The position numbers and the translations under genes were made by a program. DNA of 64,000 nucleotides from Devosia sp. RR2S18 (GTDB lineage Bacteria > Pseudomonadota > Alphaproteobacteria > Rhizobiales > Devosiaceae), in NCBI RefSeq assembly GCF_030177755.1, contig NZ_CP126539.1:1946001-2010000 (forward strand). The letters run 5' to 3'. Position 1 is the first letter of the stretch; the number at the start of each line of letters is the position of its first letter. The notes under the pieces were generated by a model. That model worked only from the letters and a program-made list of their open reading frames with translations. It made no database searches and was not told the DNA's origin. Positions 8,485 through 17,390 of this stretch are shown piece by piece.

Positions 8485-9402
8485 ATGTCCTTCCACGGCA
8501 TCATCCCGCCTGTCGTAACGCCTCTCAATGACGATGGCAGCATCCACTTCGATGATCTTAAGCGCGTCATTGAATACCTGATTACGTCGGGCGTGAATGG
8601 CATCTTTGCGCTCGGCTCTACCGGCCAGGTCGCATACCTTTCGGAGGAAAGCCGCATTTCCGTGGTGAAAGCCATCTCCGCCACCGTTGCCGGTCGTGTG
8701 CCGGTCATCGCCGGTGCCATGGAAGTCAGCGCCCCGAGCGTCATTCGTACCGCCCGCGCCATGATCGAGGCCGGAGCCAACGCTATCGTGACCACTGCGC
8801 CACTTTACACCATCAATGATGAGGCCGAGATCGCCGAGCATTTTCGGATGATCCGCGCCGGCATCGATGTGCCGCTCTTTGCCTATGACATCCCAGTGCG
8901 GTCCCACAAGAAGCTACCGCCGCGCCTGCTGGTGCAGCTCGGCAAGGAAGGCGTTATTGCGGGCGTCAAGGATTCCTCGGGAGATGATGTCGGTTTCCGA
9001 CGTCTGATCGCCATGAACCGGGATGCGGGTCACCCGCTGGCCCTCTTCACCGGACATGAGGTGGTGGTCGACGCCATGGCTATGATAGGTGCCGACGGTG
9101 CCGTGCCCGGCCTCGCCAACGTCGATGCCGCCGCCTACGTCCGTCTCTGGAAAGCAGCTAAGGCGGGGGACATGAAGACCGCCATTGCCGAGCAGGAATA
9201 TCTCAACCGACTGTTCGAGATCGTCTTCGTCGCGACGGGCCGCTCCGGTGACGCAGCCGGAGTTGGAGCGTTCAAGGCCGCCATGGGTATCAAGGGCCTG
9301 TTAAGCGCCGCCACCCTCACCGCCCCGCTGAAGCCCCTCGATGCAGCGACGCTGGATGCGATCGACAAGATCGTGCGCGATTGCAACGCCAAGGCAGCTT
9401 GA
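8485..9402 (+). CDS. Dihydrodipicolinate synthase/N-acetylneuraminate lyase family protein
   Basis: A 305-residue class I aldolase. The GSTGQ substrate-carboxylate motif, Tyr in YDIPV and the Schiff-base Lys in AGVKDSSGD are all present. The family includes DapA, NanA and several sugar-acid lyases and dehydratases. The genes just downstream encode NanE and a ROK kinase, so the most economical reading is N-acetylneuraminate lyase (sialate to ManNAc plus pyruvate). GSTGQ instead of the more common GSTGE, and the lack of experimental data, leave room for another 2-keto-3-deoxy sugar acid. True DapA is unlikely in this catabolic context. Confidence 0.82.
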   Translation: MSFHGIIPPVVTPLNDDGSIHFDDLKRVIEYLITSGVNGIFALGSTGQVAYLSEESRISVVKAISATVAGRVPVIAGAMEVSAPSVIRTARAMIEAGANAIVTTAPLYTINDEAEIAEHFRMIRAGIDVPLFAYDIPVRSHKKLPPRLLVQLGKEGVIAGVKDSSGDDVGFRRLIAMNRDAGHPLALFTGHEVVVDAMAMIGADGAVPGLANVDAAAYVRLWKAAKAGDMKTAIAEQEYLNRLFEIVFVATGRSGDAAGVGAFKAAMGIKGLLSAATLTAPLKPLDAATLDAIDKIVRDCNAKAA

Positions 9403-9457
9403 TCGGTGAAGGAACGGCTGCCGGTCCTCCGGCGCCGTTCACATGAAAGGAGCTGAC

Positions 9458-10135
9458 ATGTCCGCAATTCTGGAGCGCCTCCGCGGCGGACTGGTGGCGT
9501 CTTGCCAGCCGATCGACGATGGTCCCATGGACGATCCTCACATCGTCGCGGCCATGGCGCGGGCGGCTGTCGCCGGCGGTGCGGTGGGCTTGCGCATCGA
9601 AGGCATCGACAACCTCCGCGCCGTGCGCCCAGTCGTAGACGTGCCGATCATTGGCATCGTCAAGTCAGACCTCCCCGATACGCCAGTTCGCATCACGGTT
9701 CGGGTTCACGAAGCCTTGGAATTGGCCGAAGCCGGCGCCGACATCATAGCCTATGACGCCACCAATCGCCCGCGGCCAGATCCGCGGGAGAGTGTGCTGG
9801 CGGCAATCATCGGGGCAGGGCGCCTGGCCATGGCCGATGGCTCCACTCTGGAGGACGGGCAGATCGCACTTGCTGGGGGCGCGACTATCCTCGGAACGAC
9901 GATGTCTGGTTACACGGCGGCGACCGATCGTCTCAATGCTGGTCCCGACTTTGGCCTCATCCGCGCCTACCGGGACTTGGGTGCCTTTGTCATGGCCGAA
10001 GGGCGCATCAACACACCTGAATTGGCTCGGCAGGCGATTGCCGAGGGCGCTGACGCCGTGACGGTGGGCAGTGCTCTTACACGGCTTGAGCAAGTCACCG
10101 GCTGGTTCGTCGATGCAGTGCGGAGTGCGCGATGA
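9458..10135 (+). CDS. nanE: N-acetylmannosamine-6-phosphate 2-epimerase
   Basis: A 225-residue TIM-barrel protein of the NanE family. It has the RLRGGLVASCQP start, GAVGLRIEGIDNLRAVR, PIIGIVKSD, the GADIIAYDATNRPRP strand and FVMAEGRINTPE with the catalytic-region Glu. It converts ManNAc-6-P to GlcNAc-6-P in the cytoplasm. I chose the ATG at 9458 over the one at 9443 because AAAGGAG lies eight bases before it. The stop overlaps the kinase start by four bases. This gene is the strongest indicator that the operon degrades ManNAc-containing sugars such as sialic acid. Confidence 0.92.
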   Translation: MSAILERLRGGLVASCQPIDDGPMDDPHIVAAMARAAVAGGAVGLRIEGIDNLRAVRPVVDVPIIGIVKSDLPDTPVRITVRVHEALELAEAGADIIAYDATNRPRPDPRESVLAAIIGAGRLAMADGSTLEDGQIALAGGATILGTTMSGYTAATDRLNAGPDFGLIRAYRDLGAFVMAEGRINTPELARQAIAEGADAVTVGSALTRLEQVTGWFVDAVRSAR

Positions 10136-10989
10136 CGGTTGCAGGCTTTGCCGTCGATCTGGGCGGCACCAAGATTGCCGTTGCACGTATCGTCGACGGG
10201 GTCGTCAGCGCCCGCCGGCAACGCCCCACCCAGGCCGGTGCCGACCTCGATGGTCAACTGCAGTCGATCGGCGCACTTCTCGAGGATGTAAACTACCGGC
10301 GTGGCGAGCCGCTGGGGGTGGCGGTGGCAGGTCGTGTCGACCGGGACGGCAACTGGCATGCGGTCAACACGGCCACTCTCAGCGCTATCGCTGCTGCCCC
10401 GTTGGGTGAAGCCTTGCGCGAGCGTTTCGGTAAACACGCCCTGGCCACGAATGATGCCGCTGCTGCAGCATTGGCCGAATACCGGCTTGGCGCCGGTCAA
10501 GGCGCCTACAATTTTGCCTACCTCACGGTGTCGACAGGCGTCGGTGGTGGTTTGGTGTTGGGTGGAAGACTGATCGACAGCCTCACTGGCCTGGCAGGCC
10601 ATGTCGGTTTCACTTCGTCGCAACTTGGCAAGGATCGCTGTGGGTCTGGCCGGATGGGCACAGTGGAGAGTGTCGCTGGAGGCCGGGCCATTGCTGCCGC
10701 CGCCGGAATGGGGGATGCCAAGACTGTCTTTGCCGGGGACCCGCAGAATGCCGCCATCCACCGCTCGGAGCAGGCAGTCGCAGGGCTCATTGGTGATTTG
10801 ACTGCTATACTGGGCCTCGACCAGGTTGCGATCGGCGGAAGCATTGGGTTGGCTCCGAATTATATCGCTGGCGTGCGGACCCATCTCGACCAGGAGCCAG
10901 CACTCTTTCGCCCGCCCGTGGTCCCGGCGGGGCTGGGCAATGACAGCGGACTGGTTGGTGCCCTGCTGCACTGCCTTGAGAGTACCTGA
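10132..10989 (+). CDS. nanK: ROK-family sugar kinase, N-acetylmannosamine kinase-like
   Basis: A 285-residue ROK kinase with the phosphate-binding AVDLGGTKIAVARI start and catalytic Asp in the TNDAAAAAL segment. STGVGGGLVLGG is also present. The CxCGxxGC zinc motif typical of many ROK proteins is altered: the segment reads GKDRCGSGRMGTVES, so the zinc cluster seems incomplete, as in E. coli NanK, which also lacks it. The start codon overlaps nanE, so the two products are probably made together. ManNAc is the likely substrate by position; GlcNAc is the alternative. Confidence 0.85.
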   Translation: MTVAGFAVDLGGTKIAVARIVDGVVSARRQRPTQAGADLDGQLQSIGALLEDVNYRRGEPLGVAVAGRVDRDGNWHAVNTATLSAIAAAPLGEALRERFGKHALATNDAAAAALAEYRLGAGQGAYNFAYLTVSTGVGGGLVLGGRLIDSLTGLAGHVGFTSSQLGKDRCGSGRMGTVESVAGGRAIAAAAGMGDAKTVFAGDPQNAAIHRSEQAVAGLIGDLTAILGLDQVAIGGSIGLAPNYIAGVRTHLDQEPALFRPPVVPAGLGNDSGLVGALLHCLEST

Positions 10990-11012
10990 AGATACGTTCG
11001 GAACACAGCTGC

Positions 11013-11654
11013 ATGAAGGTAGTACTAGCATTCGGCGATAGCCTGACCTGGGGCGCCGACGCGGAGACGGGCGGCCGTCACTCCTATGAGGACCGTTGGC
11101 CCTCGGTTCTGGAACAGCAACTTGCTGGAGAAGCCCGCGTCATTGCCGAAGGACTGAGCGGGCGCACAACTTCCTTCGACGACCACGCGAGCCTCGCTGA
11201 CCTCAACGGAGTCAGAGCGTTGCCGATGCTACTCGCCACCCACACGCCCATCGATATTGTAGCCATCATGCTCGGGACCAACGATCTCAAACCGCATCTT
11301 TGCGGCACGGCAACTGGCGCCGCTTTCGGGATGCGCCGGCTAGCCGAAATCGTGGCGACATATCCCTTCGGACCCGGTGTACAGCGCCCCAAGGTACTGC
11401 TAATCGCGCCGCCCATCATAACCGAGCCTGCCGAAGCAAAAATCCTCGACTGCTTTGCAGGTGCAGCATCCGAGTCCCAGCGCCTGGCCCAGCTATTTCA
11501 GGAGGTCGCCAGCGCGGCAGCATTGGCCTTCGTCGACGCTGGGACCGTCGCCCGTTCATCACCCGTAGACGGGGTGCACCTCGACGCGGACAACACCCGT
11601 GCCATTGGCCTAGCCCTAGCGCCTATTGTGCGAGGCATGCTGCACGGCCAGTAA
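11013..11654 (+). CDS. SGNH/GDSL hydrolase, possible sugar O-acetylesterase
   Basis: A 213-residue SGNH hydrolase with block I GDSLTWG (nucleophile Ser), a Gly in the SGRTT block, block III GTNDLK and block V DGVHLD (catalytic Asp and His). There is no signal peptide, so it acts in the cytoplasm. It lies 23 bases after nanK and 53 bases before nagB, inside the operon. Many sialic acids and amino sugars are O-acetylated, and cytoplasmic or periplasmic SGNH esterases remove these groups in other sialate users. That role is inferred from context; arylesterase-type annotation would also fit the sequence. Confidence 0.85.
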   Translation: MKVVLAFGDSLTWGADAETGGRHSYEDRWPSVLEQQLAGEARVIAEGLSGRTTSFDDHASLADLNGVRALPMLLATHTPIDIVAIMLGTNDLKPHLCGTATGAAFGMRRLAEIVATYPFGPGVQRPKVLLIAPPIITEPAEAKILDCFAGAASESQRLAQLFQEVASAAALAFVDAGTVARSSPVDGVHLDADNTRAIGLALAPIVRGMLHGQ

Positions 11655-11707
11655 ATCGGGCAGCTGCAAAGACCATCGCGCCCGCGGTTCAACTGAGAGC
11701 AGTCAAA

Positions 11708-12478
11708 ATGGAAGTCATCGTGCGGGCCTCGGCAGATGCCGTTGCCGATTATGTTCACGACCGGATAGTCGAACAGCTCCGTGGCGTTCCCAGCAGTGTG
11801 CTCGGGCTACCCACGGGCGGCACGCCCGTGCCGGTCTACGCGCGCCTGGTTGAGAGCTACCGTACAGGTGTGATCTCTTTCAAGCAGGCCACCACCTTCA
11901 ACCTCGACGAATATATTGGCTTGGGAAGTGAACATCCCGCCTCCTACGCAGCTTATATGCGGCACCATTTGTTCGATCACGTGGACTGTCCAGCCCGACG
12001 CCGCCACATCCCGGACGGCTTGGCCTCGGACGTCGACGCTGAGGCCGCCGCTTACGATCGAGCGATCGCCAACGCTGGCGGCATGGGTCTACTGCTCCTG
12101 GGTCTGGGCGAGAATGCCCATATTGGCTTCAACGAACCAGGATCGGATTTTGCGTCGCGGACCAGACCCGTCGACCTCGCCGCGTCAACAATGGCCGCTA
12201 ATGCCCGTTACTTTACTGACGGGACGAGGCCACCCACCCGCGCCTTGTCCATGGGCATCGGCACGATCCTGGAGGCGCGCAGCATCATCGTTATGGCCAC
12301 CGGCCCTCGGAAGGCAGAGGCCGTCCGGCGCATGGTCAGAGAGGCTCCCACGAACGAGGTGCCCGGATCGGCCCTGCAGTTGTCCCGTGATGTCACGGTT
12401 GTGCTGGACCACGCGGCGTCTTCCAAATTGGAACGGCACCTCCGCCCCCCTTGTCAGCAACAGCAGGCTCCCCAATGA
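11708..12478 (+). CDS. nagB: Glucosamine-6-phosphate deaminase
   Basis: A 256-residue NagB-fold protein with LGLPTGGTPVPVY (phosphate loop), NLDEYIGL (general base Asp), and GLGENAHIGFNEPGS (catalytic His and neighbouring Glu). It converts GlcN-6-P to Fru-6-P plus ammonia. The ATG at 11708 gives the normal family start; the open frame extends some 400 bases upstream across the esterase gene, which is a shadow. Its stop overlaps the nagA start (ATGA). It acts right after the deacetylase encoded next door. Confidence 0.92.
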   Translation: MEVIVRASADAVADYVHDRIVEQLRGVPSSVLGLPTGGTPVPVYARLVESYRTGVISFKQATTFNLDEYIGLGSEHPASYAAYMRHHLFDHVDCPARRRHIPDGLASDVDAEAAAYDRAIANAGGMGLLLLGLGENAHIGFNEPGSDFASRTRPVDLAASTMAANARYFTDGTRPPTRALSMGIGTILEARSIIVMATGPRKAEAVRRMVREAPTNEVPGSALQLSRDVTVVLDHAASSKLERHLRPPCQQQQAPQ

Positions 12479-13662
12479 CCGAACTTCTGGCTGTAACGGC
12501 CCCGAAAATCTTCGATTCCGAAGTGTGGTTGGAAAACGCTGCGCTGTTGGTCCAGGGAGGGCGAGTGCTCGCCACGGTTCCGGTCAATGCGATACCAGGC
12601 GCAGCACGACGGATCGATTTCTCAGAAGACCTGGTTCCAGGCTTCGTTGATCTTCAGGTCAATGGCGGCGGTGGCATTCTGTTCAACAATCAGCCCGATC
12701 TCGACGCTATCCGTTGCATCTGCATGGCACATGCCCAGTTCGGAACCACAGCCCTGCTGCCGACACTCATCACGGATACCGTTGCGGTCACCGAAGCGGC
12801 TATGGCGGCCGGGATCGAAGCTGCTACTCGAGAGATCCCCGGCTTTCTTGGTCTCCACCTTGAAGGTCCCCACCTTGCTGTCGCACGCAAGGGAACACAC
12901 GACCCGGCACTAATACGGCCCATGACATCGACGGATCTAGACCGGCTAATCGTCGCCCGAGAACATCTGCCTGTTCTCTTGGTAACGGTCGCCCCGGAGT
13001 CGGTGACCACTGACCAAGTTGAGAAACTTGTCGATGCAGGGATCATCGTCAGCGTCGGACATTCGGACGCCGACCTCGCCCGCACAGAACGGGTCTTCGC
13101 CGCTGGCGCGCGGCAGGCAACCCACTTGTTCAATGCCATGAGCCAACTACAAAGCCGCGAACCCGGCGTAGTTGGTGCAGCTCTAGCCGCACCTCACGTG
13201 TTTGCCGGTCTCATCGCCGACGGTATCCACGTTCACCCAACCGCAATTCGCCTCGCCCTTGCCGCCAAACAGGGCCCCGGACGCATTTTCCTCGTGACTG
13301 ATGCTATGTCCCAGACCGGCACCGACATCACCAGCTTCTCCCTTAATGGCCGCACCATCCACCGCGCCAACGGGGCTCTGCGCCTTGAAAACGGCACGCT
13401 CGCCGGCGCCGATCTCGACATGATCGACGCAGTACGTTTCATGCATGAGCAGGTGGGACTGCCCTGGACCGAATGCCTTCGCATGGCTTCGCTATATCCG
13501 TCACGGGCAGCGGGCATACAGAGGGACCATGGGCACCTCAAGAAGGGCGCGATGGCCAACTTCATCCAGATGAGCGAAGACAAGCGCGTCGTCAGCACAT
13601 GGATCAAAGGCAGAGAGGTGTACGGAGGGGCAGCAGCAGGGCTAGAAACGCAAGTAGTGTAG
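12475..13662 (+). CDS. nagA: N-acetylglucosamine-6-phosphate deacetylase
   Basis: A 395-residue amidohydrolase. It has the VPGFVDLQVNGGGG strand, the metal-site GLHLEGPHL, HSDADLA, ATHLFNAMS with a metal His, and the catalytic VTDAM Asp. It removes acetate from GlcNAc-6-P in the cytoplasm, linking NanE to NagB. The ATG overlaps the nagB stop. It is the last gene of the operon that begins at the binding-protein gene. It converges on the sulfatase-modifying enzyme, with 131 bases between the two stops. Confidence 0.93.
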   Translation: MTELLAVTAPKIFDSEVWLENAALLVQGGRVLATVPVNAIPGAARRIDFSEDLVPGFVDLQVNGGGGILFNNQPDLDAIRCICMAHAQFGTTALLPTLITDTVAVTEAAMAAGIEAATREIPGFLGLHLEGPHLAVARKGTHDPALIRPMTSTDLDRLIVAREHLPVLLVTVAPESVTTDQVEKLVDAGIIVSVGHSDADLARTERVFAAGARQATHLFNAMSQLQSREPGVVGAALAAPHVFAGLIADGIHVHPTAIRLALAAKQGPGRIFLVTDAMSQTGTDITSFSLNGRTIHRANGALRLENGTLAGADLDMIDAVRFMHEQVGLPWTECLRMASLYPSRAAGIQRDHGHLKKGAMANFIQMSEDKRVVSTWIKGREVYGGAAAGLETQVV

Positions 13663-13793
13663 CTTGGTGGAGCAAATTTACGGCGGTAATCAGGGGACAG
13701 GAGGAGCGAGTGGAAGAGAGTACCGATAAGTAGGCTGCTTTTCTCCCAAGTCGGTCCTCCGCTCGCTGTCGGGTCGTGAGTGGTCCGCACACT

Positions 13794-14762
13794 CTACAGA
13801 TTTCGGCCCTCACTTATTGATTGAGGCAAGGTATCGAAGGCGATGCGAAAGCCAACATTACTGGCGGAGCTGTCTGCAGACAGAGCCATGCGTGCTGCTA
13901 TTCGATAGCGGTAGCAATAGCTGCGATGGCAGAGGAAGGAGCCGCCTTTAAGCAGACGCTCCCGGTTAGCAAGTGCCATTTCGTTGCGTTGCCGGGCGGT
14001 TCGAGAGATAGAGCGTATGCGGAACGGCTCTGCCGTCCACTCCCATACGTTCCCAACCATATTGAAGAAGCCTAGTTCTGAGGGGGTGAAGCTCCGGGAC
14101 GGTGCAGTCCCTTCATATCCGTCCTGCGCCGTGTTCAGCTGGGGGAAATCGCCCTGCCAAATGTTGCAAAACACTGTATCGTCAGTCGGCTCATCATCGC
14201 CCCAGGGGAAACGACGCCGGACGAGCCCTCCTCGGGCGGCATGCTCCCATTCAGCTTCGCTGGGGAGGCGGCCACCGGCCCACGCAGCAAAATCCTCTGC
14301 GTCTTGCAATGAGACATGGGTCACCGGATGATCCATCCGGCGTTCGATTGAGCTGCCGCGGCCTTCAGGTTCACGCCAGTTGGCATCGTGCACCTTGCTC
14401 CACCAGCTGAGGCCGCTGCCGACGACTTCCCCGAGGCGAATCCCGCCTCCGGTGAATACCGCTGACCAGCCGAAGCGTTCGGCTTCCGTGACGTAGCCCG
14501 TCTCAGCGACGAACCGGCTGAAACGTACATTCGTTACCGTTGCCGCTTCGAGGAAATAGTCTTTGAGCTTTGTTGGCCGCTCCGGACCCTCACCATCAAG
14601 TGGGATAAGTGGTTGCGCGACACCAACGAAGCTTGGCCCGCCCTTGAGAAAGATCGGGTCGCAATAGCGTGGACCAGCCGATTGTGCGAGTGGCAAGCCG
14701 TTGGTACCCACAGCATCGCCGACCGCTTGCCCTCGGGCAGAGGGGGGGACGCAACATGACAT
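13794..14762 (-). CDS. Formylglycine-generating enzyme (sulfatase-activating, SUMF1/EgtB family)
   Basis: An FGE-sulfatase domain protein of 322 residues from ATG 14762 (a TTG at 14768, overlapping the sulfatase stop, is an alternative start). Both copper-binding catalytic cysteines are visible near the C-terminus in SFLCHRSYCYRYR. Also present are the NVWEWTAEPF motif and LPSEAEWEHAARGG. FGE oxidises the Cys of a CxPxR motif to formylglycine. The sulfatase encoded immediately upstream has exactly such a motif, so it is the probable client. No signal peptide is seen, so activation takes place in the cytoplasm. It is the last gene of the ROK-ABC-sulfatase operon. Confidence 0.9.
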   Translation of the reverse strand: MSCCVPPSARGQAVGDAVGTNGLPLAQSAGPRYCDPIFLKGGPSFVGVAQPLIPLDGEGPERPTKLKDYFLEAATVTNVRFSRFVAETGYVTEAERFGWSAVFTGGGIRLGEVVGSGLSWWSKVHDANWREPEGRGSSIERRMDHPVTHVSLQDAEDFAAWAGGRLPSEAEWEHAARGGLVRRRFPWGDDEPTDDTVFCNIWQGDFPQLNTAQDGYEGTAPSRSFTPSELGFFNMVGNVWEWTAEPFRIRSISRTARQRNEMALANRERLLKGGSFLCHRSYCYRYRIAARMALSADSSASNVGFRIAFDTLPQSISEGRNL

Positions 14763-14764
14763 CG

Positions 14765-16336
14765 TCAAGCGGTGCTCACCCTATTGGCTCGCATCGCGGA
14801 AAGTACCGTGGCGGTATCGTGCTCTGGTATGTCGCCAATTTCAGCCATCTTGGCATCCAGTTTGCTCAACATGGCTTCGAACGTTTCCGCGTACGCAGGA
14901 TCGCCCGCCAAGTTGTTGAGCTCGCGTGGGTCCCTTGCGCAGTCGAACAGTTCCCACTCCGGCGGTTCCTCGCCCCCGCGCGCGCCTGGCTGATCCAAGT
15001 CATTGTTGTACCAGTAGATCAGCTTGTAGCATTCATCGCGAACACCGTAATGAGCAAAAGCATTATGATAGTAGTCCTTGTGCATCCAATAGCGGTGATA
15101 GGCGAGGTTCTGCCAGTCTTCGCCTACGGTTCCCTCCAATAGCGGCCGCATGCTTGTGCCCTGCATATAGCTGGGCACCGGCGCCCGGGCGTAGTCGAGG
15201 AAGGTGGGAGCGAAGTCCACATTGGTGGCTATGCGCTTCGACACAGCTCCTGGCTTGATGCCCGCCGGGTAGCGGATCAAAAAGGGCATCTGCAGCGACT
15301 CTTCATACATGAACCGCTTGTCGAACCAGCCGTGCTCGCCCAGGAAGAAGCCCTGGTCGGAGGTGTAAATGACGATGGTATCGTCCGTCAGATGCTTGGC
15401 CTCGAGATAATCGAGCAGCTTACCCACGTTGTCGTCCACCGCAGCGACGGTGCGCAGGTACCGCTGTACGTAGCGTTGGTACTTGAACAAGTGCAGTTCA
15501 CGGCGGGATGTGAAGGTGAAAACTTCGCCCGACTCCTTATCGATCAGGCGCAACCCGGTGACATCCTCTGGATCAGGAATCTTGCGCCCTACAAAGCCGT
15601 TCTCCCCTCGCTGAGCTTCGCCGATCTCATCGCCACCCTCTGGCTGAACCAAGCCGAGGTCGTCATAAGTCATGTCCTCGCGGATGCGCATCTTGGCAAG
15701 CCTGGCAGCCTGCGCCCGGTTGGAATAATCGTCGTCGTATGTCTCGGGTACCGGCAGGTCTTCGAGGTAGAGTTCGCGGTAGCGCGGGTGCGGTGCGAAC
15801 GGCCGGTGCGGTGCCTTGTGATGGCACATCATGAAGAACGGACGGTCGGCGTCACGTCGTTCTAGAAAATCTATGCATTTATCTGTGACTATGTCGGTCG
15901 CGTATCCCGGCTCCACCGTTTGGCCATCGGGGCCGATCATCACTGGATCGAAGTAATCACCCTGTCCGGGCAAGACGGACCATTCATCAAATCCTGTCGG
16001 CTGATGTTCAGGACCTTCGCCGAGGTGCCATTTGCCGAACATCGCGGTCTGGTATCCGGCATGCTGCAGGTGCTTGGCAACATTGGGCATGCGGTTGTCG
16101 AGGTGGGTGGCCAGCGTGGTTACACAGTTCACGTGGTTGTAGGTGCCAGTCAGAATCGAGGCTCGGCTTGGCGTGCAGATCGAATTGGTGACGTAGCAGT
16201 GATCCAGCCGCATGCCCTCAGCGGCAATGCGGTCCAGATTTGGTGTGGAGTTGAGCCCGGACCCGTAGCACGAGATCGCGTTTGCAGCGTGATCATCAGA
16301 CATGATAAACACGATATTCGGGCGCTTACTGGTCAT
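14765..16336 (-). CDS. Sulfatase (type I, Cys-type, cytoplasmic)
   Basis: A 523-residue alkaline-phosphatase-fold sulfatase. The metal-binding IVFIMSDDH start, the modification motif SICTPSRASILTG (Cys to formylglycine) and YTSDQGFFLGEHGW are all present. It has no signal peptide, unlike most polysaccharide sulfatases, so it should act on an imported small molecule. It is encoded downstream of a sulfonate-type ABC importer and upstream of its own FGE. The ROK regulator, and the nagA/nagB genes facing this operon, suggest an amino-sugar sulfate such as GlcNAc-6-sulfate; a choline or aryl sulfate cannot be excluded. Family assignment is firm, substrate is inferred. Confidence 0.92.
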   Translation of the reverse strand: MTSKRPNIVFIMSDDHAANAISCYGSGLNSTPNLDRIAAEGMRLDHCYVTNSICTPSRASILTGTYNHVNCVTTLATHLDNRMPNVAKHLQHAGYQTAMFGKWHLGEGPEHQPTGFDEWSVLPGQGDYFDPVMIGPDGQTVEPGYATDIVTDKCIDFLERRDADRPFFMMCHHKAPHRPFAPHPRYRELYLEDLPVPETYDDDYSNRAQAARLAKMRIREDMTYDDLGLVQPEGGDEIGEAQRGENGFVGRKIPDPEDVTGLRLIDKESGEVFTFTSRRELHLFKYQRYVQRYLRTVAAVDDNVGKLLDYLEAKHLTDDTIVIYTSDQGFFLGEHGWFDKRFMYEESLQMPFLIRYPAGIKPGAVSKRIATNVDFAPTFLDYARAPVPSYMQGTSMRPLLEGTVGEDWQNLAYHRYWMHKDYYHNAFAHYGVRDECYKLIYWYNNDLDQPGARGGEEPPEWELFDCARDPRELNNLAGDPAYAETFEAMLSKLDAKMAEIGDIPEHDTATVLSAMRANRVSTA

Positions 16337-16370
16337 CTTAGTATCCGTTGTGAGGGCTTGCCGTTCGCAA

Positions 16371-16387
16371 CGGCGGCTTTGCCGCCG
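16371..16387 (-). promoter_or_regulatory. Intercistronic hairpin between binding-protein and sulfatase genes
   Basis: A perfect seven-base-pair GC stem (CGGCGGC / GCCGCCG, loop TTT) stands in the 75-base gap between the binding-protein stop and the sulfatase ATG. There is no U-run. Like the hairpin at 4586-4609, it follows a binding-protein gene and may raise its message level relative to the genes downstream. Confidence 0.45.
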
Positions 16388-16411
16388 CCGCCGCCGCGAG
16401 GATGGCCGAAC

Positions 16412-17377
16412 TCAGTCGACGTAGAAGTCCGAGAGGTAGAACTCGCTTGCTGGCACCGGATCGGTGATGCGGCCGAAGTCGACATAGAGACCGGCTAGCA
16501 CGTCGAGCCAGCCGTCGACCGTTCCGTCAGCGGTCAGTTGCTCAAGTTCCTCGCTGGAGGGCAGGCGGGCCTGCGGGGCCTCCGCAGCCAGCGGCTCTAT
16601 CGGAACACCGAGGAAGTCTGCGGTGATCTGCACGGCCTCGTCGATGTTGTCCCGCCGATAGTCCAGAGCTTCTTTGATCACCGCGTTCATCTTACGGATG
16701 GTCTCTTCGTCTCCAGCCTTGCTGTTGCTCACGATGAAGGAGCTCGGAAAGGCCACCTCGGGGAAGAAATCCTCGTTGGAAGAGAGTTCGTTGAGGTCGC
16801 TGACGCGCTGCCGGATCACATCAACGAACGGGTACCAGATACCTGCGCCTTCTACCTGTCCAGAAGCGAACGCGGTAACGATGGTGCTGGGGTCCATACT
16901 GACCACTTCCACATCGTCCAAAGTCATCCCAGCCTTCTCGAGTGCCAGGCGGAGCAGCATGTCTCCGGATGTGCCTTCCGGCACCGCGACACGCTTGCCA
17001 CGCAAATCTTCCATCGACTCAATGCCCGGCTGCGCAATGACGCGGTCGGTGTAGCCCAAGGCATTGATGGCGATGACTTTCGCCTGCCCCGAGGCCGGCA
17101 GCCACAGAGCACCGGGCCCGATATACGCAAAATCCAGCGATCCCGCACCAAGAGCCTGAACCTGTATCGGGCCATTCGTAAATACCTTGAGTTCCGGGTC
17201 CAGCCCGTGCTTCTCCCACAAGTCCTGTTCGCTTGCGATAGCCACCATGCTGGTACCGAAGTAATCGGCAATATAGCCGACCCGAACCTTCGTCAGCTCT
17301 TGCGCCGATATCGGCATGATGGCCGAGGCAGCCAGTGCCACCCCGGTAAGAATCTTGATGAAACTGCGCTTGTTCAT
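16412..17377 (-). CDS. ABC transporter substrate-binding protein, SsuA/TauA/NMT1-type
   Basis: A 321-residue exported protein. It has a signal peptide (MNKRSFIKILTG, hydrophobic core, cleavage near ISAQE) and an NMT1/SsuA-type body with VRVGYIADYFGTS, LGAGSLDFAYIGPGA and GKRVAVPEGTSGDMLL. The family binds taurine, alkanesulfonates, nitrate, thiamine precursors and aromatic acids. Location just before a sulfatase suggests a sulfate ester as ligand. The ATG at 17375-17377 has GGAGGAGAAG directly upstream. It follows the ATPase gene by 13 bases in one operon. Confidence 0.9.
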   Translation of the reverse strand: MNKRSFIKILTGVALAASAIMPISAQELTKVRVGYIADYFGTSMVAIASEQDLWEKHGLDPELKVFTNGPIQVQALGAGSLDFAYIGPGALWLPASGQAKVIAINALGYTDRVIAQPGIESMEDLRGKRVAVPEGTSGDMLLRLALEKAGMTLDDVEVVSMDPSTIVTAFASGQVEGAGIWYPFVDVIRQRVSDLNELSSNEDFFPEVAFPSSFIVSNSKAGDEETIRKMNAVIKEALDYRRDNIDEAVQITADFLGVPIEPLAAEAPQARLPSSEELEQLTADGTVDGWLDVLAGLYVDFGRITDPVPASEFYLSDFYVD

Positions 17378-17390
17378 ATTGCTTCTCCTC

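Noticed and set aside
11300..11707. N-terminal extension of NagB over the SGNH esterase gene
   Set aside because: The extension is out of frame with the esterase and low in family-like sequence; NagB proteins start at the chosen ATG.
15332..15865. Plus-strand frame inside the sulfatase gene
   Set aside because: It is a shadow of the well-supported sulfatase on the opposite strand, and has no matching family.
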